A stretch of DNA of 64,000 nt from Bradyrhizobium elkanii USDA 76 (GCF_023278185.1 NZ_CP066356.1:992001-1056000), one strand, 5' to 3'. Positions 40,381 through 49,129 are shown, counted from the first letter of the stretch. Translations and numbers: made by a program. Notes: generated by a model not told the origin, from the letters alone.

Positions 40381-41710
40381 GGTACAGACCGGATAGATAC
40401 CCGACAGTTTAGACCGGCATGATTGCCGACAGGTTTCTAGAAGCATCGGCGGGAGGGCCCGACGATGCCGTTCAGAGAGACCAGTCGGATGGAAGAGCGT
40501 ATCCGGATGTTTATGGAGTACGAGAGCGGGAACTGGAACGTGTCGGAGTTGTGCCGCCGTCACGGTATCTGCCGCGACACGTTTTACGCATGGCGCCAGC
40601 GGAAGCAGAGCGGCGATCCGGAGTGGTTCAGGGACCGTTCGCACGCGCCGCAGCAATGCCGACAAACGACCGATGCAGCGATTGCAGAGAAGGTGATCGC
40701 GGCTCGGCAGCGCTTTCCCTATCTGGGACCGCGCAAGCTGCTCGCCTTGCTCGACCGCCAGGCGCCGGAGATCGATTGGCCGGCGGCGTCGACGATTGGG
40801 AGCATTCTCAAGCGCGCGGGGCTGATCTCGCCGGTGAAGCGCCGTCGCCGTCCGCTCGACCAGCGGCGTCCCTGCACGCCGGTGCAGGAGCCGAACGACG
40901 AGTGGAGCGTGGACTTCAAGGGCTGGTTTCGCACCCGCGACCAGTGCCGGGTCGATCCCCTGACGGTGGCCGACAGCCACAGCCGCTTCCTGATCGAACT
41001 GCAGATCGTCGCACCGACGACCGAGGGCGTCCGCCCCCGCTTCGAAAGAGCTTTCCGCGAGCATGGCCTGCCGCGGGCAATCCGCTGCGACAATGGTTCG
41101 CCGTTCGGCTCGCGCGGCGCCGGCGGTCTCACCACATTGTCGGTCTGGTGGCTGAAGCTCGGCATTACGCCGCGCTTCATCCGTCCGGCCTCGCCGCAGG
41201 AGAACGGTCGCCATGAGCGCATGCATCGCACCTTGAAGGCGCAAACATCGAGCCCACCGGCAGATAATGCGTCGGAGCAACAGGCCCGCTTTGACGCCTT
41301 CCGAGAGCATTACAATAGGGAACGTCCTCACGAAGCGCTGGGCCAACGGCCGCCGGAAGACGCCTATCGAGCATCTCAACGCACCATGCCGGATCGCGAG
41401 CAAGACCCCTGGTATGACGCCAATCACCAGGCCCGCCGTGTTCGCGGCAACGGAGAGATCAAATGGAAAGGCAAGTTCGTCTTTATCGGTCAGGCGCTGG
41501 TGAACGAACTTGTCGGCATCGCCGAACTCGATACCGGTGACCACGTCGTCCGCTTCTGCGACCTCGACGTCGGTCTCATCGACCGCCGCGGTCTGTTCAC
41601 CCGGTTCGCTCCGCCGCGTGAGGGGCTGCGCGAACCGGGTGAACAGACCGCTTAACCCAAACTGTCGGGGATCATGCCGGTCCAAAATGTCGGGAATCAT
41701 GCCGGTTGAA
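40381..41710 (+). mobile_element. IS481-family insertion sequence
   Basis: About 1.33 kb with one transposase. The left end (ACCGGATAGATACCCGACAG, then ACCGGCATGATTGCCGACAG) and the right end read inward (ACCGGCATGATTCCCGACAT, then ACCGGCATGATCCCCGACAG) share the doubled motif ACCGGCATGAT-x-CCCGACA. No clear target duplication was found, because the left side is obscured by the 169-bp partial copy. Confidence 0.88.
40465..41655 (+). CDS. IS481-family transposase
   Basis: A 396-residue transposase. An N-terminal helix-turn-helix (WNVSELCRRHGICRDTFYAWRQR) is followed by the DDE catalytic core: Asp in WSVDFKGWF (~residue 148), Asp in IRCDNGSPFG (~206) and Glu in SPQENGRHERMHRTLK (~241). PHEALGQRPPEDAY is the usual C-terminal IS481 block. 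The frame is intact, so the element may still be mobile. The start ATG at 40465 lies within the duplicated segment. Confidence 0.93.
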   Translation: MPFRETSRMEERIRMFMEYESGNWNVSELCRRHGICRDTFYAWRQRKQSGDPEWFRDRSHAPQQCRQTTDAAIAEKVIAARQRFPYLGPRKLLALLDRQAPEIDWPAASTIGSILKRAGLISPVKRRRRPLDQRRPCTPVQEPNDEWSVDFKGWFRTRDQCRVDPLTVADSHSRFLIELQIVAPTTEGVRPRFERAFREHGLPRAIRCDNGSPFGSRGAGGLTTLSVWWLKLGITPRFIRPASPQENGRHERMHRTLKAQTSSPPADNASEQQARFDAFREHYNRERPHEALGQRPPEDAYRASQRTMPDREQDPWYDANHQARRVRGNGEIKWKGKFVFIGQALVNELVGIAELDTGDHVVRFCDLDVGLIDRRGLFTRFAPPREGLREPGEQTA

Positions 41711-41724
41711 CACGCGAGTCGTTC

Positions 41725-41790
41725 CGTGGAGAGAGCCCCCACCCGCTGCGCTACGCGCAGCGACCTCCCCCGCAAGCGGGAGAGGTGCAG
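41725..41790. repeat. Right arm of the palindromic repeat (family C) split by IS481
   Basis: CCGTGGAGAGAGCCCCC is the inverse of the left arm's inner end (one mismatch). It continues CGCTGCGCTACGCGCAGCG and CCTCCCCCGCAAGCGGGAG, each self-complementary. The same order of blocks recurs at 48080-48165. Confidence 0.7.
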
Positions 41791-41831
41791 CGAGCCCGCT
41801 GCAAGATCGATGCTAACTTACTTGACCGAGC

Positions 41832-44708
41832 TTAGCTCGCGGCTTCCAGCCGTTCCTCGGTGAGCAGCCGGGTCGCCGCATCCGCGTCCATCGGCTCGCC
41901 GAAGGCAAAGCCCTGGGCGTATTCGCAGCCGAGCTGGTAGAGCTCGACGGCATCCGAATCCGTCTCGGCGCCTTCCGCGACCACTTCCATCCCGAGATCG
42001 TGCGCCAGCGCGATGATCGATTTCAGAATCACCGGGCGGGTGCCGCGGCTCGTGGTGCGGACGAAGGACTGGTCGATCTTGATGGTGTCGAACGGGAAAC
42101 GCTGCAGATAGGACAGCGAGGAGTGGCCGGTGCCGAAATCGTCGAGCGACAGCCCGGTGCCGAGCTCGCGGATCCGCGCCAGCATCTGGGCGGCGTGCTC
42201 CGGGTTCTCCATGACCAGCGATTCCGTCAGTTCCAGCTTCAGCGTGCCGCGCGCCACCGAGGAGCGCGACAGCACGGTTCTGATGTCGTGGATCAGATCG
42301 TGGCGCAGCAGCTGTCGCGACGACACGTTGACCGACGCGAAGATCGGCTCGCGCGAGCGCATCGCGCGCTGCCACACCGCGAGCTGGCGCGCGGTCTGGT
42401 CCATCACGAACATGCCGAGATCGACGATCAGGCCGGTCTCCTCGGCGACGTTGATGAACTCCGACGGCGACATCCGGCCGAGCTTGGGATGGTCCCAGCG
42501 CGCCAGCGCCTCGAAGCCGGCGATCGCGCGATCCTCCAGCCGCACGATCGGCTGGTACAGGATCGTGATCTCCTGCCGCTCGATGGCGCGGCGCAGGTCG
42601 CTCTCCAGCGTCAGGCGGTCGGTCTTGCGCGCCCGCATCGCCGGCTTGTAGACGTCGATGCGGTCGCCGCCGATCCGCTTGGAATGATACATCGCAAGCT
42701 CGGCGTCCTTGATGATCTCGTCGGTCAGCGGCGCCGCCGGGTCGGACAGCGCAAGGCCGATCGAGGCGGTCAGGAAGATCTCGCGGTCGTTGAACGCGAT
42801 CGGGGCGCGGATGGTCTTGCGGATGGTCTCGGCGAAATTGGTGATCCGCGCCGGGTCCTGCTCCGACAGCAGGATCAGGCCGAACTGGTCGCCGGCCATC
42901 CGCGCCAGCGTGTCCTGCGGCTTGAGGATGCGGGTCAGCCGCCGCGCCAGCGTCAGCAAAATGGAATCGCCGACCGCAATGCCGACGGAATCGTTGACCT
43001 GCTTGAAACGGTCGAGATCGATCACCATCAAGGTCGGCCGCAGGTTCGGCATGGTCTTGGCGAGATTCGCCACCGCGCCGAGGCGGTCCATGAACAGCCG
43101 GCGGTTCGGCAGGCCGGTCAGATTGTCATGCACGGAGTCATGCAGCATCCGCTCTTCGGAGTTCTTGAACTCGGTGACGTCGGTCAGGGTGCCGACCACG
43201 CGCGAAACCTCGCCGTCGGAGCCGACAACCGGCCGGGCCTTCAGCGCGAACCACATGAAATGGCCGTCGGGCGTGCGCAGCCGGAAATCCTGTACCAGGC
43301 GGCCGCGGCGCTGGTCGAGCACGCTGTCGAGCGCGGCGCGGAAGCGGTCCTGGTCGAGCGGGTGCAGCACTTCGAGCCATTTCGCAGCGGGGCCTTCCAG
43401 CGTGCCGCGCTTGAGGCCGAGCAGGGCCTCGGTCTCGGGGCTGGTGAACACCTTGTCGGCGGAGACGTCCCAGTCCCAGATCAGGTCGCCCGAGCCGGTC
43501 AGCGCAAGCGCCCGGCGCTCGACATCGGAGACGACGCCGGTGGTGGCGCCGCCGCCGGCAAAGGCGTGCTGCATCACCGTGAAGCCGATCAGCATCACGA
43601 TCAGCACCAGACCGCCGAGCAGCGCGGGGCCGACGATGTCGTTGGTGACGGAGCCTGCGACCGTCATGCCGGCCGCGACCACCCAGACCACCAGCAGGAA
43701 CCAGGTCGGGATCAGTAGCACCGCGCGGTCGAAGCCGTGGGTCGAGAGATAGACGATCAGCGCAAAGCCGGCGAAGGCGATCATCACCAGCGACATGCGC
43801 GCGATGCCGGAGGCGACCGCGGGATCGAACAGCGCCAGTGCGACCAGCGAGCCGAGGAAGACCAGCCAGCCGATCGTGATGTGCGAGTAGCGGACGTGCC
43901 AGCGACTGAGATTGAGATAGGCGAACAGGAACACCAGCAGCGTCGCCGCGAGGATCGCCTCGCCCGCCGCGCGCCAGACGCGCTCGGCGTTGTTCGACAT
44001 GTCGAGCACCTTGCCCCAGAAGCCGAAGTCGACGCCGATATAGACCAGCACCGCCCAGGCCAGCGCCGCGGCGGCGGGGAACATGATGCTGCCCTTGACC
44101 ACAAACAAGATCGTGAGCACGAGCGCGAGCAGGCCCGAGATGCCGATCACGATGCCTTGGTACAGCGTGAACGAGTTGACCTTGTCCTTGTAGGCGTCGG
44201 GTTCCCACAAATAGAGCTGCGGCAGCTTGTCGGTGCGCAGTTCCGCGACATAGGTGACGACGGCGCCGGGATCGAGCGTAATGCGGAACACGTCGGCGGT
44301 TGGACTCTCCTGCCGCTCGGGACGATCGCCGACCGACGGCGTGATGGTGGCGATGCGCGACAGGCCGAGGTCGGGCCACAGCAGGCCGGACGACACGATG
44401 CGGTAGTGCGGCGCGACGATCAGGCGGTCGAGCTGGTCGTCGGTGTTGTTGGCGAGCGCGAACACCACCCAGTTCTGGCCGCCTTCGCGGGCGCGAACCT
44501 CGATGCGGCGCACGATGCCGTCGGTTCCGGGTGCAGTAGAGACCTGGATGCGGTCGGTTTCACTGCGCTGATGGTCGAGAACCGCCGTCAGATCGATCGC
44601 CGGCGCATCGCTGCGCACGCTGACCGCGTCGATCGCATACGCGGCAGGCGCGGCGGCAAACATCATGAGGCCCAGCGCGAGCAGCGCAAGGCACCTGATC
44701 AGACGCAA
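41832..44708 (-). CDS. c-di-GMP phosphodiesterase: 7TM sensor, PAS, degenerate GGDEF, intact EAL
   Basis: A 958-residue protein. Signal peptide (~1-25), periplasmic domain (~26-180) and seven or more TM helices (~185-400) come first. Then a PAS domain (~405-520, GDLIWDWDVSADKVFTSPE), GGDEF domain (~525-690) and EAL domain (~700-955). The GGDEF site reads MAGDQFGLIL, not GG(D/E)EF, so it is probably a GTP-binding or inactive domain. The EAL site is complete (GFEALARWDHPK, LDDFGTGHSSLSYL). TTG at 44708 with GGAG upstream is the start. It lies next to a diguanylate cyclase separated only by the IS. Confidence 0.9.
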   Translation of the reverse strand: MRLIRCLALLALGLMMFAAAPAAYAIDAVSVRSDAPAIDLTAVLDHQRSETDRIQVSTAPGTDGIVRRIEVRAREGGQNWVVFALANNTDDQLDRLIVAPHYRIVSSGLLWPDLGLSRIATITPSVGDRPERQESPTADVFRITLDPGAVVTYVAELRTDKLPQLYLWEPDAYKDKVNSFTLYQGIVIGISGLLALVLTILFVVKGSIMFPAAAALAWAVLVYIGVDFGFWGKVLDMSNNAERVWRAAGEAILAATLLVFLFAYLNLSRWHVRYSHITIGWLVFLGSLVALALFDPAVASGIARMSLVMIAFAGFALIVYLSTHGFDRAVLLIPTWFLLVVWVVAAGMTVAGSVTNDIVGPALLGGLVLIVMLIGFTVMQHAFAGGGATTGVVSDVERRALALTGSGDLIWDWDVSADKVFTSPETEALLGLKRGTLEGPAAKWLEVLHPLDQDRFRAALDSVLDQRRGRLVQDFRLRTPDGHFMWFALKARPVVGSDGEVSRVVGTLTDVTEFKNSEERMLHDSVHDNLTGLPNRRLFMDRLGAVANLAKTMPNLRPTLMVIDLDRFKQVNDSVGIAVGDSILLTLARRLTRILKPQDTLARMAGDQFGLILLSEQDPARITNFAETIRKTIRAPIAFNDREIFLTASIGLALSDPAAPLTDEIIKDAELAMYHSKRIGGDRIDVYKPAMRARKTDRLTLESDLRRAIERQEITILYQPIVRLEDRAIAGFEALARWDHPKLGRMSPSEFINVAEETGLIVDLGMFVMDQTARQLAVWQRAMRSREPIFASVNVSSRQLLRHDLIHDIRTVLSRSSVARGTLKLELTESLVMENPEHAAQMLARIRELGTGLSLDDFGTGHSSLSYLQRFPFDTIKIDQSFVRTTSRGTRPVILKSIIALAHDLGMEVVAEGAETDSDAVELYQLGCEYAQGFAFGEPMDADAATRLLTEERLEAAS

Positions 44709-44828
44709 TGTCAGTACTCCGCGATCGACAAACTGACCGGGCCCGGCGACCGGCCCGGCGGTGGCGCGATAAATGACACGAAAGCGAAGGGAATCAAAGG
44801 GTTTCCGCCCCTGCTTCCGTCGCGAGGG

Positions 44829-45827
44829 TTAAATCGCCAACACAATTTTGCCAATATGTTCGCTGGTCTCCATGCGTCGGTGCGCGTCGGCGGCCTTTTC
44901 CAGCGGGAATGTGCTGTCCATCAGCGGTTTGACGCGGCCTTCGCGCAGCAAGGGCAGCACCTTTGCCTCGATCGCCGCGACCATCGCCGCCTTGTCCGCA
45001 TTACTACGGGGGCGCAGGGTCGAGCCGGTGTGGTGCAGCCGCTTGACCATCAGCTTGGCGAAATTGGCCGTCGCCTTCGGTGTTCCCGACAGGAACGCGA
45101 TCTGGACGATGCGGCCCTCGACCGCGGCGGCGTCGTAGTTCCGGTCGATATAGTCGCCGCCCACCATGTCGAGGATGACATCGGCGCCGTTGCCGCCGGT
45201 GGCCTTCTTCACCGCCTCGACGAAATCCTCGGTCTTGTAATTGACAGCGTGATCGGCGCCGAGCTTGAGGCAGGCATCGGCCTTGTCCTGCGAGCCGACG
45301 GTGACGATCACCTTGGCGCCGAACGCCTTGGCGAGCTGGATCGCCATCGTGCCGATGCCCGACGAGCCGCCATGAATCAGCAGCATTTCGCCAGCCTTGA
45401 GCGCGCCGCGCTCGAACACGTTGTGCCACACGGTCATCAGCGTTTCCGGAATCGCGCCGGCTTCCTGCATCGACAGCGAGGGCGGCACGGTCATCGCCTG
45501 CGCGTCCTGCGCGATGCAATATTGCGCGTAGCCGCCGCCGGCGACCAGCGACATCACCTTGTCGCCGATCTTGTGCTTTGCGCCTTCGCCCAGCGCGACC
45601 ACTTCGCCCGCGATCTCGAGGCCGGGCAGGTCGCTGGCGCCGGGCGGCGGCGGATAGGAGCCGGAGCGCTGCGCGACGTCAGGACGATTGACGCCGGCGG
45701 CCGCGACCTTGACCAAGATCTCGCCGGCCTTCGGCACCGGCACCGCACGGGTCTCCGGCACCAGCACCTCAGGGCCGCCCGGCTTGCTGATGGCGACGAC
45801 GGTCATTTGCGCGGGCAGGTTTGGCAT
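44829..45827 (-). CDS. NAD(P)H-quinone oxidoreductase (zeta-crystallin/PIG3 type)
   Basis: A 332-residue medium-chain dehydrogenase/reductase without the structural zinc lobe. Blocks: AAAGVNRPDVAQRSG, DLPGLEIAGEV, AGGGYAQYCIA, and the nucleotide loop IHGGSSGIGTMAIQLAKAFGA (~residue 150). It resembles the PIG3 branch of quinone oxidoreductases. ATG at 45827 is chosen, with AGGGACC before it. It is 69 bp after the MetRS stop on the same strand. Its usual rhizobial neighbour is the DUF1192/RcdA region, so the MetRS gene may have been inserted between them. Confidence 0.88.
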   Translation of the reverse strand: MPNLPAQMTVVAISKPGGPEVLVPETRAVPVPKAGEILVKVAAAGVNRPDVAQRSGSYPPPPGASDLPGLEIAGEVVALGEGAKHKIGDKVMSLVAGGGYAQYCIAQDAQAMTVPPSLSMQEAGAIPETLMTVWHNVFERGALKAGEMLLIHGGSSGIGTMAIQLAKAFGAKVIVTVGSQDKADACLKLGADHAVNYKTEDFVEAVKKATGGNGADVILDMVGGDYIDRNYDAAAVEGRIVQIAFLSGTPKATANFAKLMVKRLHHTGSTLRPRSNADKAAMVAAIEAKVLPLLREGRVKPLMDSTFPLEKAADAHRRMETSEHIGKIVLAI

Positions 45828-45896
45828 GGTCGGTCCCTGGTCAGTGGAGAGGATTGGCGGATGGCATACCGCCTTTTCCACCGAAGCGAAACGCCA

Positions 45897-47576
45897 TTAA
45901 GCCCCGAACCGCGCCGTGAGCTGGCCGGCTCTCTCAGGCGTGATTTTCTCGACCAGCGGGCCGAGCCTTGCGACCGGCGTGCCCGCGCCACGATCCAGCA
46001 GCGGGAGGAGTGGGCCATTGGGCCAGCGCGGCACGGTATCGCTCCGACCGAGCGCGCCGAGCACGCGCGCCGCGAGGTGAGGCACGATGCTCCACGCCAG
46101 CGTCGCACTGAGCGCGACAAGATTGAGCCCGGTGCGGGTGATGACCGCCGCGCGTGCCGGATCGGACTTGATCGCCGTCCATGGTGCCGCGTGCTGCAGG
46201 TAAGCGTTCGTGGTGTCCCAGATCGCGCGGGTCGCGGCCGCCGCTGCGCGAAACTCCAGTGCGGTGTGGTGGCGGTGCAGCGCTGCGATGCGCTGCTCCA
46301 GATCGTGCGCCAGCTGTCGCTCGGCATCATCCGGTACGCCGCCTTCGGGAAAGCGGCCGTGGAAGGCGCGATGCGCAAAGCTGATGATGCGGTTGGCAAG
46401 ATTGCCGAAGATGTCGGCGAGATCCTTGTTCACGTCGGCAACGAACCTGGCGACGCCAAAATCGGTGTCGGCGCTTTCGGGCGCGTTGGCGATCAGCCAC
46501 CAGCGCCAGAGATCGGCCGGCAATTCCGCAATCGCCGCATCGGTGAAGACGCCGCGCTTTCGGCTGGTCGAGAACTTGCCGCCCTCGTAATTCAGCCAGT
46601 GGAATCCCTTGATCACATCGGCGGTCTTCCACGGTTCGCCCGAGCCGATCAGCGTCGCCGGAAAGCTCACGGTGTGGAACGGGATGTTGTCCTTGCCGAG
46701 AAACTGGATGTAGCTGACATCGTCGGCCTGCCACCACCATTGCCGCCAGTCGCGGCCCGGCGCGGCGTCGGCCCATTCCTGCGTCGCCGCGATGTAGCCG
46801 ATCGGCGCATCGAACCAGACATAGAACACCTTGCCCTCGAAGCCTTCGCACGGCACCGCGATGCCCCAGGCGAGATCGCGCGTGATGCAGCGGTCGCGCA
46901 GCTCCGCATTGAGCCAACCCTTCGCGGTCGACACCACGAAGGGCGGCCATCCAGTGCGGCTGTCGATCCATGCGCCTATTTTTTCGACCAGATGCGACTG
47001 GCGCAGATACAGATGACGGCTGTCGCGGATCTCGAGCGCACGGTCGCCTGACAGCGCCGAGCGCGGATCGATCAGGTCCGGCGGGTCGAGCAGCGTGCCG
47101 CAATGGTCGCATTGATCGCCGCGCGCGCCGGCGTCGCCGCAATGCGGACAGGTGCCGAGCACGTAGCGGTCGGGCAGGAAGCGCCGGTCGGCCGGCGAGA
47201 ACACCTGTCGCGAGGTGCGTGCTTCGATCAGCCCGGCGTCATCGAGCCGACGATAGAAGTGCTGCGTCAGCGCATGATTGTGCGGCGAGCTGGTGCGGCC
47301 GAAATGATCGAAGGAGAGGCCGAAGCGCCGGTAGATGTCGGCCTGGATGGCGTGCTGCGCGGCGCAGAACGCGCGGACATCCTGTCCGGCCTCGATGGCG
47401 CCGAGCTCGGCCGGCGTGCCGTGCTCGTCGGTGGCGCAGATGAAGAGCACGTCGTCACCGATCTGGCGGCGGAAGCGGGCGTGGACGTCGGCGGGCAGCA
47501 GCGAGCCGATCAGATTGCCGAGATGCTTGACGCCGTTCACATAGGGAAGGGCGCTGGTGATGAGAATTTTGGTCAT
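45897..47576 (-). CDS. metG: Methionyl-tRNA synthetase, zinc-containing MetG1 type
   Basis: A 559-residue class I synthetase. HIGH equivalent KHLGN (17-21), zinc motif Cys143, Cys146, Cys156, Cys159 (CPHCGDAGARGDQCDHC), and KMSKS equivalent KFSTS (334-338) in GGKFSTSRKRG. The anticodon-binding helical domain follows, but the C-terminal tRNA-binding extension of many MetG1 enzymes is absent. It charges initiator and elongator tRNAMet. I cannot tell if it is the only MetRS. The start ATG at 47576 has no strong ribosome site and lies 70 bases after an intrinsic terminator with a short ORF before it. Confidence 0.92.
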   Translation of the reverse strand: MTKILITSALPYVNGVKHLGNLIGSLLPADVHARFRRQIGDDVLFICATDEHGTPAELGAIEAGQDVRAFCAAQHAIQADIYRRFGLSFDHFGRTSSPHNHALTQHFYRRLDDAGLIEARTSRQVFSPADRRFLPDRYVLGTCPHCGDAGARGDQCDHCGTLLDPPDLIDPRSALSGDRALEIRDSRHLYLRQSHLVEKIGAWIDSRTGWPPFVVSTAKGWLNAELRDRCITRDLAWGIAVPCEGFEGKVFYVWFDAPIGYIAATQEWADAAPGRDWRQWWWQADDVSYIQFLGKDNIPFHTVSFPATLIGSGEPWKTADVIKGFHWLNYEGGKFSTSRKRGVFTDAAIAELPADLWRWWLIANAPESADTDFGVARFVADVNKDLADIFGNLANRIISFAHRAFHGRFPEGGVPDDAERQLAHDLEQRIAALHRHHTALEFRAAAAATRAIWDTTNAYLQHAAPWTAIKSDPARAAVITRTGLNLVALSATLAWSIVPHLAARVLGALGRSDTVPRWPNGPLLPLLDRGAGTPVARLGPLVEKITPERAGQLTARFGA

Positions 47577-47647
47577 GGGTTAGGGTCTTTCGCGTTTGGT
47601 GCTGCCGACCCCCAAGAGAAATTCCGACGAAATCAAATCGGACAATC

Positions 47648-47678
47648 AAAAAGCCCTCCCGCGTGACCGGAAGGGCTT
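47648..47678 (-). terminator. Intrinsic terminator / possible attenuator upstream of metG
   Basis: On the minus strand AAGCCCT and AGGGCTT form a 7-bp stem followed by a T-run of five, ending 72 bases before the metG ATG. The loop contains TCCGGTCA, which is complementary to TGACCGGA near the end of the short ORF at 47713-47787. Confidence 0.7.
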
Positions 47679-47712
47679 GGGGTCGGCTCATGCCTGGCGC
47701 GCAGGCGCGCAA

Positions 47713-47787
47713 CTATCCCGTCCGGTCAGACTCCTTGCGGTCGGGCCGGGGCATTCGCGTCAGATGTTGCACGCACACGAAAGTCAC
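47713..47787 (-). CDS. Possible 24-residue leader peptide upstream of metG
   Basis: A GTG at 47787 has AGGAG 9 bases upstream and runs to a TAG at 47713. The product begins MTFVCVQHLTRMPRPD. It ends 35 bases before the terminator stem. The 8-base complement between its end and the terminator loop is suggestive of leader-controlled attenuation. Only one internal Met codon is present, so simple methionine-codon stalling is not evident. Confidence 0.4.
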   Translation of the reverse strand: MTFVCVQHLTRMPRPDRKESDRTG

Positions 47788-47862
47788 TGCAAAATTCTCC
47801 TCTGGACGGATATCTATCATCGCTGGGCGCAGGGCGCCAGATCAGCATCGCGGGGAAGACAC

Positions 47863-48054
47863 ATGCCGATTGAGGATGAGGACCGGCCGCGGAAGAAAAT
47901 CAGCCACGAGATCGGACAGGATCTCTCGCTGCTGTCGGTCGAGGAATTGACCGAGCGCATCGCGCTGCTCAACGCCGAGGTCGATCGCCTGAAGGAGGCG
48001 ATGACGAAGAAGCGCGCGTCGAAGGACGCCGCCAACGCGTTCTTCAAGTCGTAG
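47863..48054 (+). CDS. DUF1192 family protein
   Basis: A 63-residue protein, full length for the family: PIEDEDRPRKKISHEIGQDLSLLSVEELTERIALLNAEVDRLKEAM, then KRASKDAANAFF. It is acidic and mostly helical (probable coiled coil in residues ~20-50). The family is typical of Alphaproteobacteria and commonly lies near RcdA and quinone oxidoreductase genes, as here. Function unknown. GGGGAAG precedes the ATG. Confidence 0.88.
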   Translation: MPIEDEDRPRKKISHEIGQDLSLLSVEELTERIALLNAEVDRLKEAMTKKRASKDAANAFFKS

Positions 48055-48079
48055 CGCTGCGCTCCATCCGGGCTACGCT

Positions 48080-48165
48080 GCTCCACCTCCCCTTGAAAAG
48101 GGGAGGTCGCTTTGCTCGTCAGAGCAAAGCGGGTGGGGATCCGCTCTCTCCAGATACGCCGTCGC
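48080..48165. repeat. Palindromic repeat, family C copy near DUF1192
   Basis: CCTCCCC-TTGAAAA-GGGGAGG, then GCTTTGCTC-GTCA-GAGCAAAGC, then GGGTGGGGATCCGCTCTCTCC. Block order matches the arms around the IS481 element at 40163 and 41725. Confidence 0.65.
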
Positions 48166-48289
48166 CTGCGGCTGACCCCCATCCCGACCTTCCCCCTTTC
48201 AGGGGGAAGAAGACACGCGCCACCGGATTTCGCGGGGCCTGTCATCGAGCGCGTTCGCGCGAACCGTTGACTCCGTCCGGGCTACGAAG

Positions 48290-48483
48290 AGACCTGTCCC
48301 AAACTAGGTCAATGGCCGACATGGCAAACAAAGCGTCAAGAAATCCGTTCATTTACGATCGGTTAAGCTTTCTCGATTATGACTGCATTGTCCTCGTTTG
48401 GACACCGAGTGGCTCCTGTCCACTCTGTTTGACGCCTCCCTGTTATCAACTTCAAAAGCCGCCGGAAACGGCGGCTCTTTTTT
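48290..48483 (+). ncRNA. Candidate small RNA ending in an intrinsic terminator
   Basis: AGCCGCC (48457) and GGCGGCT (48470) form a 7-bp stem followed by a T-run of six, a strong plus-strand terminator. No protein frame ends before it; the only long frame (ATG 48312) runs straight through the hairpin. The upstream ~150 bases are AT-richer than the surroundings and may be transcribed as an RNA. The 5' end is a guess, set at GACCTgtcccaaactAGGTC. Confidence 0.4.
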
Positions 48484-48616
48484 GTGCGTCCTATCGGCTG
48501 GAAACCATAAATCCGGTTGCGGCTGGACTCTTCGGCGCGCCCGCGCAATGATTTGTTCATCATAAGCTGGCGCGTCAGATGCCAGCGGGCGTTACGGTGG
48601 TGTGAGGGCGTTAACC

Positions 48617-49129
48617 ATGGCCGATCGTTCCCAGAGCGAAGCCGGGCTTGTACTGTTCAGTGAACGGCTGACCAATTCTGCGGCATTCGGCGTGCTGTTC
48701 CGGGAAGGCATGGACCTGGTCGAGCAGACCGCCGCCTATCTCGACGGTGACGGGCGTGCCGAGGCCAAGGCGCTCGAACGGTCCGTGAGCCTGACCTATG
48801 CCACCGAAAGCATGCGCCTGACCACGCGGCTGATGCAGCTCGCGTCCTGGCTGCTGCTGCATCGCGCGGTCAAGGAAGGCGAGATGACGCTGACCCAGGC
48901 CAATCGCGAAAAGACCAAGGTGAAGCTGTCGGCCGCCGATCCCGGTCCCGTCGACATGGTGACCAAGCTGCCCGAGCAATTGCAGCAGCTGATCGCCCGC
49001 TCGATGGATCTGCAGGCGCGCGTCCGCCGCCTCGACACCACGATCCACGCGCCGGCGCCGGATCGCTCAACGATCGGCAACCCGCTGGTGCCGCAGCTCA
49101 ACCGCCTCAAGGCTGCGTTCGAGCAGTAA
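48617..49129 (+). CDS. rcdA: RcdA / DUF1465 family regulator of CtrA degradation
   Basis: A 170-residue all-helical protein of the DUF1465 family, to which Caulobacter RcdA belongs. Blocks: FSERLTNSAAFGVLFREGMDLVEQTAAYLDG, YATESMRLTTRLMQLASWLLLHRAVKEGEM and PEQLQQLIARSMDLQARVRRLD. RcdA is a ClpXP adaptor that helps deliver the cell-cycle regulator CtrA for proteolysis. ATG at 48617 is preferred (GAGGG upstream). It neighbours DUF1192 as usual in Alphaproteobacteria. The C-terminal disordered tail is short. Confidence 0.88.
   Translation: MADRSQSEAGLVLFSERLTNSAAFGVLFREGMDLVEQTAAYLDGDGRAEAKALERSVSLTYATESMRLTTRLMQLASWLLLHRAVKEGEMTLTQANREKTKVKLSAADPGPVDMVTKLPEQLQQLIARSMDLQARVRRLDTTIHAPAPDRSTIGNPLVPQLNRLKAAFEQ

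Noticed and set aside
42000..43718. 572-codon plus-strand open frame
   Set aside because: Antisense shadow of the EAL gene; composition is biased and no family is recognisable.
43737..47051. 1104-codon open frame on the plus strand
   Set aside because: It is antisense to the EAL protein, the quinone oxidoreductase and MetRS, all with clear family motifs. High GC keeps the antisense frame free of stops, and its product is Arg/Asp/His-rich with no domain.
48312..48551. Protein-coding frame starting MADMANKASRN
   Set aside because: The frame crosses a strong intrinsic terminator and has no family features; a non-coding RNA explains the terminator better.
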